Shown piece by piece: positions 52,864 to 60,215 of a DNA stretch of 64,000 nt. This stretch comes from Rhizobium sp. FY34 (GTDB lineage Bacteria; Pseudomonadota; Alphaproteobacteria; Rhizobiales; Rhizobiaceae). Position 1 is the stretch's first letter, and the number at the start of each line of letters is the position of its first letter. The stretch lies in NCBI RefSeq assembly GCF_005222845.1, contig NZ_STFZ01000005.1:235549-299548 (forward strand), in the 5' to 3' direction. The notes under the pieces were generated by a model that ran no database searches, was not told the origin of the DNA, and saw only the letters and a program-made list of their open reading frames with translations. The position numbers were made by a program, and so were the translations under genes.

Positions 52864-54651
52864 TCAGAGCGAGAGGGTGAAAACACAAAGGACGGCAAGC
52901 GCGGCAAGCAGCGCGGCGAGATAAGGCAGCACGGCGCGAAAAAGCGCCGCAGCCGGAACGCTGGTCACGCCGGAGACGACGAAAATCAGCATGCCGAGCG
53001 GCGGGGTCAGCCCATGGATCATCAGGTTGACCACCAGAATGACGCCGAAATGGATCGGATCAATGCCGGCCGCCGTGGCAACCGGCAGCAATATTGGCCC
53101 GAGCAGCAGGATGGCGGCACCGATATCGAGCACGAGACCGGCCAGCAGCAGCACGAGATTGGCCATCAGCAGGACAAGCCAGGGACTGCTGCCAAGCGTG
53201 TGGACGGCACCGGCAATCAGACCGCCAACATCATCGACCGCCAGAAGAAAGGCAAAGGGTCCGGCCGAGCCGATCAACAGACCGATCGCGCCGGCCTCGA
53301 TCGCTGCCTGTCGGAAAGCCGCCAAAAGCGAGGCACCGGAAAGCCTGGCCGCAAGTGCCAGACCAAGCGTGTAGGCGCAGGCGAGCGCTGCGGCTTCCGT
53401 CGGTGTAACCACGCCAAAGCGAATGCCGGCAACGACGATGATGCCAAGCCCGAAAGCCGGCAGGGCGGCCAGTGCCGCGCGGCCCCGCTCGCCAGCCGTT
53501 GCTGCCCGGCCATCGGGCCTTGCCTTGACGGAAAGATGAATGGACACAGCAAGGCAGGCCGCCATCAGGAAGCCGGCGAAAAAGCCGCCGGTCAGCAGTG
53601 ATCCGACCGAAAGATTGGTGGCCGCCGCCAGAAGCAGGAAGGCAATCGAGGGCGGAATGACATTGTCGAGAACCGAGGCCGCCGCGATAATGGCGCCCGC
53701 CTGGGCCGGCGGATAGCCGTTCTTCACCAGTTGCGGCTGGAAGGTGGCAGCCCCGAAGGCGGCATTGGCAACCGAAGAACCAGAAGCGCCGGAAAAGATC
53801 ACGCTGGTCAACAGGACCGTCTGGGCAAGCCCGGCGCGGCGATGGCCAACCAGTGCTGCGGCAAAGCCGACGAGCTTTGCCGCCGAACCGGAGGCGGTCA
53901 AAAGCCCGCCCGCCAGCAGGAAGAAGGGAATGGCAAGCAGCAGGAATTTCGACATGCCGTTGAGAGCCGTCGAAACCAGGGCCGGTTCCGGCAGGCTGCT
54001 GCCAAACAGGCCGGCCAGCGCCGCCGCCGCCAGAAAGGCATGTGCCAGCGGCGCGGACAGGAGAATGCCGATGCCGGCGATGATGGCAAGCCAGGCGCTG
54101 GGCGGCCAGGCGCCGGAGAAATCCAGATAGGGGATCGCAGCATAATGCGCGCCGCCAAGAGCCAGCGAGACGAAGACGCCGGCGCCTTGGCCCTCGACGA
54201 TCCGGCGCAGAACAAGGACAGCCAGCAGCAGGCCGCCACCGGTGGAAATCAGCGCAAAGCGCAGCCATTCCGGCAGGCCAAGTGTGGGCGACACGCCGCC
54301 CAGCATGGAAATGGTGACAATGCCGCCCTTCAAAAGAGTGAGCGCTGCAATAACACTCACCGCATCGGCAAGCCTGTCTGCAACGGGCCGTAACGCCGGC
54401 GACACATAGCGCACACAGACATCAAGGCGCATGGCAAGCGGCCCCGATAGCGACAAAGGTGCCGCCACTGAAATCAGCGCCACATGCAGCCAGATGCCAA
54501 GCTCCTCGGCGCCGACAAAGCCGGTCTGAAACAGATAGCGCAGCGCCACATTGCTGAGAACAAGCCCCAGCAGCAGCGCCAGAACCAGCCCGGCGATCAG
54601 GCCGAGCAGCTGTTCAAACCGCACCTGAAACCCTGCGATCACGGCGCCCAC
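52864..54651 (-). CDS. TRAP transporter fused small and large permease (DctQ-DctM)
   Basis: The 595-residue membrane protein is a fusion. Residues 1-160 form a DctQ-like small subunit (four helices, including ALLLGLVLSNVALRYLFQTGFVGAEELGIWLHVALI). From about residue 170, a DctM large subunit has LNGMSKFLLLAIPFFLLAGGLL, VIFSGASGSSVANAAFGAATFQPQLVKNGYPPAQAGAII and ASVLDNVIPPSIAFLLLA. TRAP carriers import organic solutes using a sodium or proton gradient. The start overlaps the end of thiD by 13 bases, so it is translationally coupled to thiamine salvage genes, an unusual setting for this family. Confidence 0.9.
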   Translation of the reverse strand: MGAVIAGFQVRFEQLLGLIAGLVLALLLGLVLSNVALRYLFQTGFVGAEELGIWLHVALISVAAPLSLSGPLAMRLDVCVRYVSPALRPVADRLADAVSVIAALTLLKGGIVTISMLGGVSPTLGLPEWLRFALISTGGGLLLAVLVLRRIVEGQGAGVFVSLALGGAHYAAIPYLDFSGAWPPSAWLAIIAGIGILLSAPLAHAFLAAAALAGLFGSSLPEPALVSTALNGMSKFLLLAIPFFLLAGGLLTASGSAAKLVGFAAALVGHRRAGLAQTVLLTSVIFSGASGSSVANAAFGAATFQPQLVKNGYPPAQAGAIIAAASVLDNVIPPSIAFLLLAAATNLSVGSLLTGGFFAGFLMAACLAVSIHLSVKARPDGRAATAGERGRAALAALPAFGLGIIVVAGIRFGVVTPTEAAALACAYTLGLALAARLSGASLLAAFRQAAIEAGAIGLLIGSAGPFAFLLAVDDVGGLIAGAVHTLGSSPWLVLLMANLVLLLAGLVLDIGAAILLLGPILLPVATAAGIDPIHFGVILVVNLMIHGLTPPLGMLIFVVSGVTSVPAAALFRAVLPYLAALLAALAVLCVFTLSL

Positions 54652-55439
54652 CAGGCATGGAAGTGATGCACCGGGCCAAGGCCCTTGCCGACCTTCAGCG
54701 CGCGTCCGGCATCGAGCGCTGCATGCAGGTATGCCTTGGCGGCGCGGCAGGCTTCGGGAAGCGGAAGGCCACGGCCAAGCGCCGCCGTCACCGCCGCCGC
54801 CAGCGTGCAGCCCGTGCCATGATCGTTGCGGGTCTCGATGCGCAGGGCCGAGAATTCTGTGACGCTGTGCCCGGTCACCAGAAGATCGGTGCTCTCAGCC
54901 CCGCTGCCATGGCCACCCTTGATGAGCACGGCGCCAGCCCCGAATCCAAGAATGATGCGCGCCTGATCGATCATCTCCGCCTGGTCATGTGCGATCTCTC
55001 GACCGGTGAGAAGGGCAGCCTCCGGCAGGTTCGGCGTCACCAGCGTGGCAAGCGGCAGCAATCTGGCAATCAGCGTTTCGATCGCCTCTTCCTGCAAAAG
55101 CCTGTCGCCCGAGGTCGCAACCATCACCGGATCAACGACCAGCGGCCCGCGATAGGCGGCAAGTCCATCGGCGATCACGCCAATGGTCTCACTGCGCGAT
55201 ACCATGCCGATCTTGACGGCATTGACCGCCAGATCGGAAAACACCGCCTGCATCTGCGCGGCAATCATCGCTGGTGAGATATCCTCGACGGCGCTGACAC
55301 CCATGGTGTTTTGCGCCGTCACCGCCGTCAGCACGCTGGCACCATAGGCGCCAAGGGCGGAAAAGGTCTTCAGATCCGCCTGGATACCGGCGCCGCCGCC
55401 GCTATCGGAGCCGGCAATGGTGAGTGCAATGGCGGTCAT
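54639..55439 (-). CDS. thiD: Hydroxymethylpyrimidine/phosphomethylpyrimidine kinase
   Basis: The 266-residue ribokinase-fold enzyme has ALTIAGSDSGGGAGIQADLKTFSA at the N-terminus and VLTAVTAQNTMGVSAVEDISP. VDPVMVATSGDRLLQEEAI, GAGAVLIKGGHG and the ATP/anion-hole motif DHGTGCTLAAAVTAALGRG are also present. It phosphorylates HMP twice to HMP-PP for ThiE. Length and motifs are normal. It overlaps thiE by 4 bases upstream and the TRAP permease gene by 13 bases downstream. Confidence 0.95.
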   Translation of the reverse strand: MTAIALTIAGSDSGGGAGIQADLKTFSALGAYGASVLTAVTAQNTMGVSAVEDISPAMIAAQMQAVFSDLAVNAVKIGMVSRSETIGVIADGLAAYRGPLVVDPVMVATSGDRLLQEEAIETLIARLLPLATLVTPNLPEAALLTGREIAHDQAEMIDQARIILGFGAGAVLIKGGHGSGAESTDLLVTGHSVTEFSALRIETRNDHGTGCTLAAAVTAALGRGLPLPEACRAAKAYLHAALDAGRALKVGKGLGPVHHFHAWWAP

Positions 55440-56098
55440 GCCTGTCTCTCCTGCAAGGCGCAGTCGATATGGGCGCGAAACGCCACGACAGAACCTGCAA
55501 TATCACCGGTGCGAAACAGCGCCGAGATGGCCGCCACGCCATCGGCACCGGCAGAGACCACATCCGGCACGGTCTCCAACGTGATGCCGGCAATCGCCCC
55601 GACCGGCAGGACAGGATTGAGGCTGCGGATGGTCTGACGCAGCTGGCGCAAGCCATGAAGCCCGACAGGCGCTGTCGGATTGAGCTTGGACACCGTCTCA
55701 AAGACGCCGCCGATACAGGCATAATTGACCGGCGCGCGGCCGGCCCGCTCCGCATCGGCTGTATTCTTGACCGTCAAGCCGATGATCGCCTCCGGCCCGA
55801 GCAGAAGGCGGGCCGTGTCCGCCTCCATGTCGTCGGCGCCCAGATGCACGCCATCAGCACCAGCTGCCAGCGCCACGTCCACGCGATCGTTGATAACAAA
55901 GGGCACGCCCGTTGCCGCCAATGCCGCCCGGATCGCCCCTGCCCGCTCGATCATCAGCCGGGTGGAGCTTGCCTTGTCGCGGTACTGGATCAGCGTTGCG
56001 CCATTTTGCGCTGCAAGGGCGGCCAGATCCGGCAGATCCGCCACATCGATAAGCGATGCATCGACAATGGCATTCAGGCGATAATCAATGGTTCTCAT
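55436..56098 (-). CDS. thiE: Thiamine-phosphate synthase
   Basis: The 220-residue TIM-barrel enzyme joins HMP-PP and HET-P to give thiamine monophosphate. GATLIQYRDKASSTRLMIERA carries the usual QxRxK signature, FVINDRVDVALAAGADGVHLGADDM the metal/pyrophosphate-binding aspartates, and LPVGAIAGITLETVPDVVSAGADGVAAISAL the C-terminal phosphate-binding loop. The region IGLTVKNTADAERA differs from the common IGVSTHT, a variation also seen in other rhizobial-type proteins of this group. Its start overlaps thiM by 14 bases and its stop overlaps thiD by 4. Confidence 0.92.
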   Translation of the reverse strand: MRTIDYRLNAIVDASLIDVADLPDLAALAAQNGATLIQYRDKASSTRLMIERAGAIRAALAATGVPFVINDRVDVALAAGADGVHLGADDMEADTARLLLGPEAIIGLTVKNTADAERAGRAPVNYACIGGVFETVSKLNPTAPVGLHGLRQLRQTIRSLNPVLPVGAIAGITLETVPDVVSAGADGVAAISALFRTGDIAGSVVAFRAHIDCALQERQA

Positions 56099-56831
56099 GG
56101 TCTATTCTCGCCAGTTCGAGGAGGTCTGAAGCACGGATTTCCGCCAGCGCATCGAGAAGGGCGATGCCGAAACTGCCCGGCCCGCGCGCGTGGGCGACCG
56201 CCCGTTCGGCTGAAACGCCGGTGGTGGCAAGGGCAGCGGTGGCAGCCAGCAGCGCATCCTTTTCCACTGCCAGGAAGGCAGCGATGACGCCGCCGGACAG
56301 GCAGCCGGTACCCGTAACACCTGCCATCCAGGCATGGCCATTGCGCACGAAGACGGATCTTTGCCCGTCCCGCAGCGCGTCAACCGGACCGGTGGTGATG
56401 CAGAGGCTTGCGCCGCCATCACCGATCAGCTGCATTTCCGCAAAGTTACCGCGAAGGACGGTCGGGCCGAGCTCGATCAATTCGCGGGCAAAGGCAAGCC
56501 GCGTTGGCGAATAATCACAATGCACCGGATCAAGGATCCAGGGCTTGCCACCGGCATTCGCCACCTCAACCGCAAGGCGGATAACCTTGCGGCGCTCGCC
56601 ATCCAGCGTGCCGAGATTAATGGTCAGCGCATCGGCTTTCGTGACGAAATCGGCTATCTCTTCCATGGAAGATGTCATGGACGGGATGGCGCCGACGGCC
56701 GTGATGCCATCGGCCGTGAATTTCTGCACCACCGTGTTCATCAGGCAGTGAGCGCGCGGGCGGCGCAGGCGCACCCGCTCGATCAGTTCAGCGCAGGTTT
56801 CGACCGTGGGCAGGCTCTGTTGACCGATCAT
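56085..56831 (-). CDS. thiM: Hydroxyethylthiazole kinase
   Basis: The 248-residue ribokinase-like enzyme phosphorylates 4-methyl-5-(2-hydroxyethyl)thiazole for thiamine salvage. Features are PRAHCLMNTVVQKFTADGITAVGAIPSMTSS at the N-terminus, INLGTLDGERRKVIRLAVEVANAGGKPWILDPVHC (normally DPVGVG), and the catalytic loop GVTGTGCLSGGVIAAFLAVE. With ThiD and ThiE this gives complete salvage of both halves of thiamine. Its start overlaps thiY by 4 bases. Replacement of the common DPVGVGA by DPVHCDYS is a small deviation worth noting. Confidence 0.92.
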   Translation of the reverse strand: MIGQQSLPTVETCAELIERVRLRRPRAHCLMNTVVQKFTADGITAVGAIPSMTSSMEEIADFVTKADALTINLGTLDGERRKVIRLAVEVANAGGKPWILDPVHCDYSPTRLAFARELIELGPTVLRGNFAEMQLIGDGGASLCITTGPVDALRDGQRSVFVRNGHAWMAGVTGTGCLSGGVIAAFLAVEKDALLAATAALATTGVSAERAVAHARGPGSFGIALLDALAEIRASDLLELARIDHENH

Positions 56832-57790
56832 TTCAGCTCCACCGCAAGATCTTCGACGGCAGGCGCCTGCGGGATCAAGCCGCTTTCAGCCATGAAGGCA
56901 CCGAAACGCTGATAGCGGCTGCGGTCCAGCGCTGCCGGGCGCTTGGCAAAGCGCGGCAAAGTATCGGTAAAGGCCTTGCGGTTCAGCTCGTCGTTCAAAT
57001 CCGGATAGGCCTTGATGAACAGTTCCCAGCTCTCCTCAGGATGGTTTGTTATGTAGATGGCAGCCTTCTCGACAGCGGAAAGAAAGCGCGGCAGGCGCGG
57101 ATCGTCCACCAGCGCCTTGCGGGTCACGTAGATCAGTTCGTCATAGACGGGCACACCATGTTCCTCGGGATAGAAGGCGCGACCCTCATGCCCCTCGATG
57201 CGCATCTGCGTCAGTTCGAAGTTACGGAAGCCCCCGACGGTAGCATCCACCTGGCCGCCGATCAGCGAGGGAGACAGAGAGAAGTTGACATTGATGAGTT
57301 CGACGTCCTTCACATCGACGCCCTCCTTGGCCAGCATGCGTTTCAGCATGGCATCCTCAAAGCCCGCGACGGAAAAGCCGATTTTCTTGCCCTTCAGGTC
57401 TTTAAGGCTCTTGATCGGGCCATCCGCCAGCACCGTTACCGTGTTGAGCGGCGTCTCCACCAGCGTGCCGAAGCGCACCAGCGGCAGGCCCGCAGCGTGA
57501 TCGAGATAGAGGTTCGGCTGGTAATGCACGCCCACATCCACCTCACCGGCAGAGACCAGACGCGGAACGACCGACGGATCGGAGGGCGGGATCAGGGTCA
57601 CATCGAGCCCTTCATCGGCAAAGAAGCCCTTTTCTCTGGCAATCACCATCGGTGCATGGTCCGGATTGACGAACCATTCAAGCAGAACGGACAGCTTTTC
57701 CGTCGCCGGGCTCTGGGCTTGCGCCTGCGACAGCGCGGGCGTCAGCGTGGCAAACAGCGCGGCGGCAAGCGCAACAAGGCTGCGTTTCAT
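56828..57790 (-). CDS. thiY: Thiamine-precursor ABC transporter substrate-binding protein
   Basis: The 320-residue NMT1/THI5-like periplasmic protein has signal peptide LVALAAALFATLTPALSQAQA. The mature part contains LLEWFVNPDHAPMVIAREKGFF, the family's diagnostic pyrimidine-binding N-terminus, then GEVDVGVHYQPNLYLDH and KDLKGKKIGFSVAGFEDAML. ThiY binds N-formyl-4-amino-5-aminomethyl-2-methylpyrimidine, a thiamine degradation product. It overlaps thiX by 4 bases. The encoded ABC system has no ATPase gene (ThiZ) here. Confidence 0.92.
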   Translation of the reverse strand: MKRSLVALAAALFATLTPALSQAQAQSPATEKLSVLLEWFVNPDHAPMVIAREKGFFADEGLDVTLIPPSDPSVVPRLVSAGEVDVGVHYQPNLYLDHAAGLPLVRFGTLVETPLNTVTVLADGPIKSLKDLKGKKIGFSVAGFEDAMLKRMLAKEGVDVKDVELINVNFSLSPSLIGGQVDATVGGFRNFELTQMRIEGHEGRAFYPEEHGVPVYDELIYVTRKALVDDPRLPRFLSAVEKAAIYITNHPEESWELFIKAYPDLNDELNRKAFTDTLPRFAKRPAALDRSRYQRFGAFMAESGLIPQAPAVEDLAVELK

Positions 57791-58599
57791 GGGGAGACAC
57801 TCCTTTGGACAATGCGGATCAATGAAAATGTTGGCCTCTGCTGCGGCGCCCAGTGCACAAGGCCGGCCGTCAGGCGGTCAACCAGCAGCCGCAGAGAAAC
57901 AGTAAACAGCGCCAGCACGACCATGGCGGCAAACAGGATATCTGTCTGCATGCGGGCATTGGCCTGCAGCATGATGAAACCGAGCCCGCCAGCGGCACCG
58001 ACCCATTCGCCAACCACCGCCCCAAGCGGTGCAAGGGGCGCGGCCACTTTCAGACCGGAAATCAGCGAGGGAAGCGCCAGCGGCAGGCGGATGTGACGCA
58101 GCACCTGCCAATGGCTGGCCTTGGTCAGCGATGCAGCATCCAGGATATCGCGGTCGGTGCGGGCAAGCCCATCGGCAAAGGCCGAGGCAACCGGAAAGAA
58201 GATGATGATGACGGTCATCGCCACTTTGGAAGCCATGCCAAAGCCGAACCAGAGAACGAGAACCGGCGCCAGCACGAAGACCGGAAAGGCCTGCAAAACG
58301 AGAACTGCCGGCCATAGCCAGGGACCGAGCCGCGGCAGGGCGGCAAGGGCAAGCGCGGTTGCCGCACCAAGCAGGCTGCCGGCCAGGAGCCCGACCAGAA
58401 TTTCACCACCGGTGATCAGGCTGTGATGCAGCAGGAAATCCGGCTGACGCAGGAACACGATTGCCACGGAAAGCGGCGAGGGCAAGAGATAGCGCGGCGG
58501 CGCGCCAAGTGTGACGACAGCCTGCCACAGCGCAACGAGACCGATCAGGGCCAGGGGGGTACGCAGCATGGACATGGGCATGGCCGTCAGCCGCCGCAT
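57787..58599 (-). CDS. thiX: Thiamine-precursor ABC transporter permease
   Basis: The 270-residue inner-membrane permease of the nitrate/taurine/pyrimidine type has LALIGLVALWQAVVTLGAPPRYLLPSP at the N-terminus, then GEILVGLLAGSLLGAATALAL. The docking loop is GLARTDRDILDAASLTKASHWQVLRHIRLPLALPSLISGLKVA. ATG 58599 has GCAGAGGC upstream. It is the first large gene after the TPP riboswitch, and its start overlaps the end of a short upstream ORF (58587-58661) by 13 bases, so its translation may be coupled to that ORF. Confidence 0.9.
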   Translation of the reverse strand: MRRLTAMPMSMLRTPLALIGLVALWQAVVTLGAPPRYLLPSPLSVAIVFLRQPDFLLHHSLITGGEILVGLLAGSLLGAATALALAALPRLGPWLWPAVLVLQAFPVFVLAPVLVLWFGFGMASKVAMTVIIIFFPVASAFADGLARTDRDILDAASLTKASHWQVLRHIRLPLALPSLISGLKVAAPLAPLGAVVGEWVGAAGGLGFIMLQANARMQTDILFAAMVVLALFTVSLRLLVDRLTAGLVHWAPQQRPTFSLIRIVQRSVSP

Positions 58600-58661
58600 C
58601 GCCTCTGCGCGGTTTTACACGGTCGTCTTCTGGCCGGAACGGCGAAACTGGCAATAGACAT
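58587..58661 (-). CDS. 24-codon upstream ORF between TPP riboswitch and thiX
   Basis: ATG at 58661 is preceded by GGGAG at optimal spacing (58668-58672). The ORF encodes 24 residues, beginning MSIASFAVPA and then strongly basic (RRRPCK, QRRC), and stops at TGA 58587-58589, inside the start of thiX. Its ribosome-binding site lies in a perfect 7-bp hairpin (58665-58694). It has no recognisable domain. It may be a leader peptide that couples riboswitch control to thiX translation. Expression is not proven. Confidence 0.5.
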   Translation of the reverse strand: MSIASFAVPARRRPCKTAQRRCGG

Positions 58662-58664
58662 GGC

Positions 58665-58694
58665 GATCTCCCAACTGTGACAGCTACGGAGATC
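58665..58694 (-). promoter_or_regulatory. Shine-Dalgarno-sequestering hairpin (riboswitch expression platform)
   Basis: On the minus strand GATCTCC (58694-58688) can pair with GGAGATC (58671-58665), burying the GGGAG ribosome-binding site next to ATG 58661. It lies about 48 bases downstream of the TPP aptamer. This is what a translational TPP riboswitch would need. The competing antisequestor fold was not worked out. Confidence 0.55.
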
Positions 58695-58741
58695 CAGGTG
58701 AAGCGGAGAAGAGAGAAGACGCAAGGCGGCGCGCATTTTCC

Positions 58742-58826
58742 GTTCCTACGCCGGCATGACCCGGATCAGGTTCAAGGGTCCGGCTCACCGCCATCTCAGC
58801 ATCGTTCGATGCCCCCCTCGGAATGG
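58742..58826 (-). ncRNA. TPP riboswitch (THI element)
   Basis: Read on the minus strand, the aptamer shows GAGGGGGGC at the 5' side, the pyrimidine-sensor core GCTGAGATGGC, ACCCTTGAACCTGATC, and CGGGTCATGCCGGCGTAGG at the 3' side. These are the most conserved segments of TPP riboswitches, in order and spacing. It lies 143 bases upstream of thiX and controls the thi-TRAP operon, which should be shut down when thiamine pyrophosphate is plentiful. Confidence 0.95.
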
Positions 58827-58830
58827 CGCG

Positions 58831-58859
58831 ACATTTGTGGATTTTGCCGCCAATGTCAA
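58831..58859 (-). promoter_or_regulatory. Probable promoter of the TPP-riboswitch operon
   Basis: On the minus strand a perfect TTGACA (58859-58854) is followed after 17 bases by AAATGT (58836-58831), a weak -10. The start of transcription would fall at about 58824, exactly at the 5' edge of the aptamer, which supports the call. The rest of 58860-58946, in front of the divergent nuclease gene, shows no clear motif. Confidence 0.5.
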
Positions 58860-58946
58860 TCATCTCTCACAGACAACTGTGCGGCGTGGCAGCCCCCGCG
58901 TGGAGGCGCCATTGCAACGGAAGGTGAACCTGTCTAAATCTGGCGC

Positions 58947-60215
58947 ATGCCCTTCAGGTTCATCCACACTGCCGATCTGCATCTTGATTCGCCGCTGCGT
59001 TCGCTGTCGCTGCGCAATGCAGAGCTTGCCGCGCTGGTGGGAGATGCGACACGTCAGGCGCTGGTGCGCATTGTCGATCTCTGCCTCGAGGAAGAAGTCG
59101 ATGCGCTGATCATCGCCGGCGATCTCTATGACGGCGAACAGACTTCGATGAAGACGGCGCGGTTTCTTGCAACGCAAATGCAACGCCTGCATGAGGCCGG
59201 CATCGATGTGTTCAAGATCCGCGGCAACCACGATGCCCTGTCGAAGATCACCCAGGAACTGGTGCTGCCACCGTGCGTCAAAGTGTTCAGCGGCAGGGCG
59301 GAAGCGATAGAGACCACACGCGGCGGCGTGCCTGTAGCGATCCATGGCCTGAGCTTTGCCAAGCCGCAGGCGCCGGAAAGCCTGCTGCCCAAGTTCAAGC
59401 CGCCCATCGTCGGTGCGGTCAATATCGGCATCATGCACACAAGCCTTGCCGGCGCGCCGGGTCACGATCCCTATGCGCCCTGTTCCACGGCGGAACTGCA
59501 TGCCTCGGGTTTCGACTATTGGGCGCTTGGCCATATTCACCAACGCACGCACCATGCGGGCGAAAAGACCGTCATCATGCCCGGCATGCCGCAGGGTCGC
59601 GATATCAACGAGGCCGGCGAAAAGACCGTCTCGCTGGTCACCGTCGGCGATGACGGATCCTTGCGCGTCGAGGAGCGGCTGACGAGTGCCGCCCAGTTCG
59701 CCCGTGTGTCCGTCGATGTCGCCGGCGCCTCCGACTGGCGGGATCTGGTCGAGCGGATCGGACAGGCGCTGGAAGACGAGCGCGTAAAAACCCGTTCGGA
59801 ACACCTTGTCGTGCGCCTGCGGCTTTCGGGCGCAACGCCGCTCTCCTGGACGATCCGCCGCGATCTCGACCTCCTGCAGGCGGAAGCCGAGCAAAGGGCG
59901 GAACGCACCGGCCGTGTCTGGATCGAAAAGCTGGAGATTGCCGTCAGCGCGCCGACCATGCCGTCATCCTCGGCCACGTCCGATCCGGTGGTCGAACTCG
60001 GCGCCTTGATGCGCGACGAAGTAACCGTAGCGCATGGTTTTCGCCAGGAAGTGCGCGAACTGGTGCAGAGCCTGCTGGACGACCTGCCGCCGGAAAGCCG
60101 CAAGTTTGCCGGCCAGGATGAAGCTGGTTTTGAGGCGCTGCTGGACGATCTGATCCGCGAGGGATCGCAAGACCTGATGGCGCGGCTGACTGCCCGCAGC
60201 GGCGAGGCTGGCTGA
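58947..60215 (+). CDS. DNA repair exonuclease, SbcD/YhaO-like metallophosphoesterase
   Basis: The 422-residue protein has calcineurin-like phosphoesterase motifs in order: FIHTADLHLDSPL (DxH), ALIIAGDLYDGE (GDxxD), KIRGNHDAL (GNHD), IMHTSLAG and YWALGHIHQRT (GHxH). These bind the two manganese ions of Mre11/SbcD nucleases. The C-terminal 180 residues probably contact the ATPase partner. The ATPase gene starts at the final base of this gene's stop, so the two form an SbcCD-like complex processing DNA ends or hairpins. The family nearest by architecture is YhaO of Bacillus, partner of YhaN. Confidence 0.9.
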   Translation: MPFRFIHTADLHLDSPLRSLSLRNAELAALVGDATRQALVRIVDLCLEEEVDALIIAGDLYDGEQTSMKTARFLATQMQRLHEAGIDVFKIRGNHDALSKITQELVLPPCVKVFSGRAEAIETTRGGVPVAIHGLSFAKPQAPESLLPKFKPPIVGAVNIGIMHTSLAGAPGHDPYAPCSTAELHASGFDYWALGHIHQRTHHAGEKTVIMPGMPQGRDINEAGEKTVSLVTVGDDGSLRVEERLTSAAQFARVSVDVAGASDWRDLVERIGQALEDERVKTRSEHLVVRLRLSGATPLSWTIRRDLDLLQAEAEQRAERTGRVWIEKLEIAVSAPTMPSSSATSDPVVELGALMRDEVTVAHGFRQEVRELVQSLLDDLPPESRKFAGQDEAGFEALLDDLIREGSQDLMARLTARSGEAG

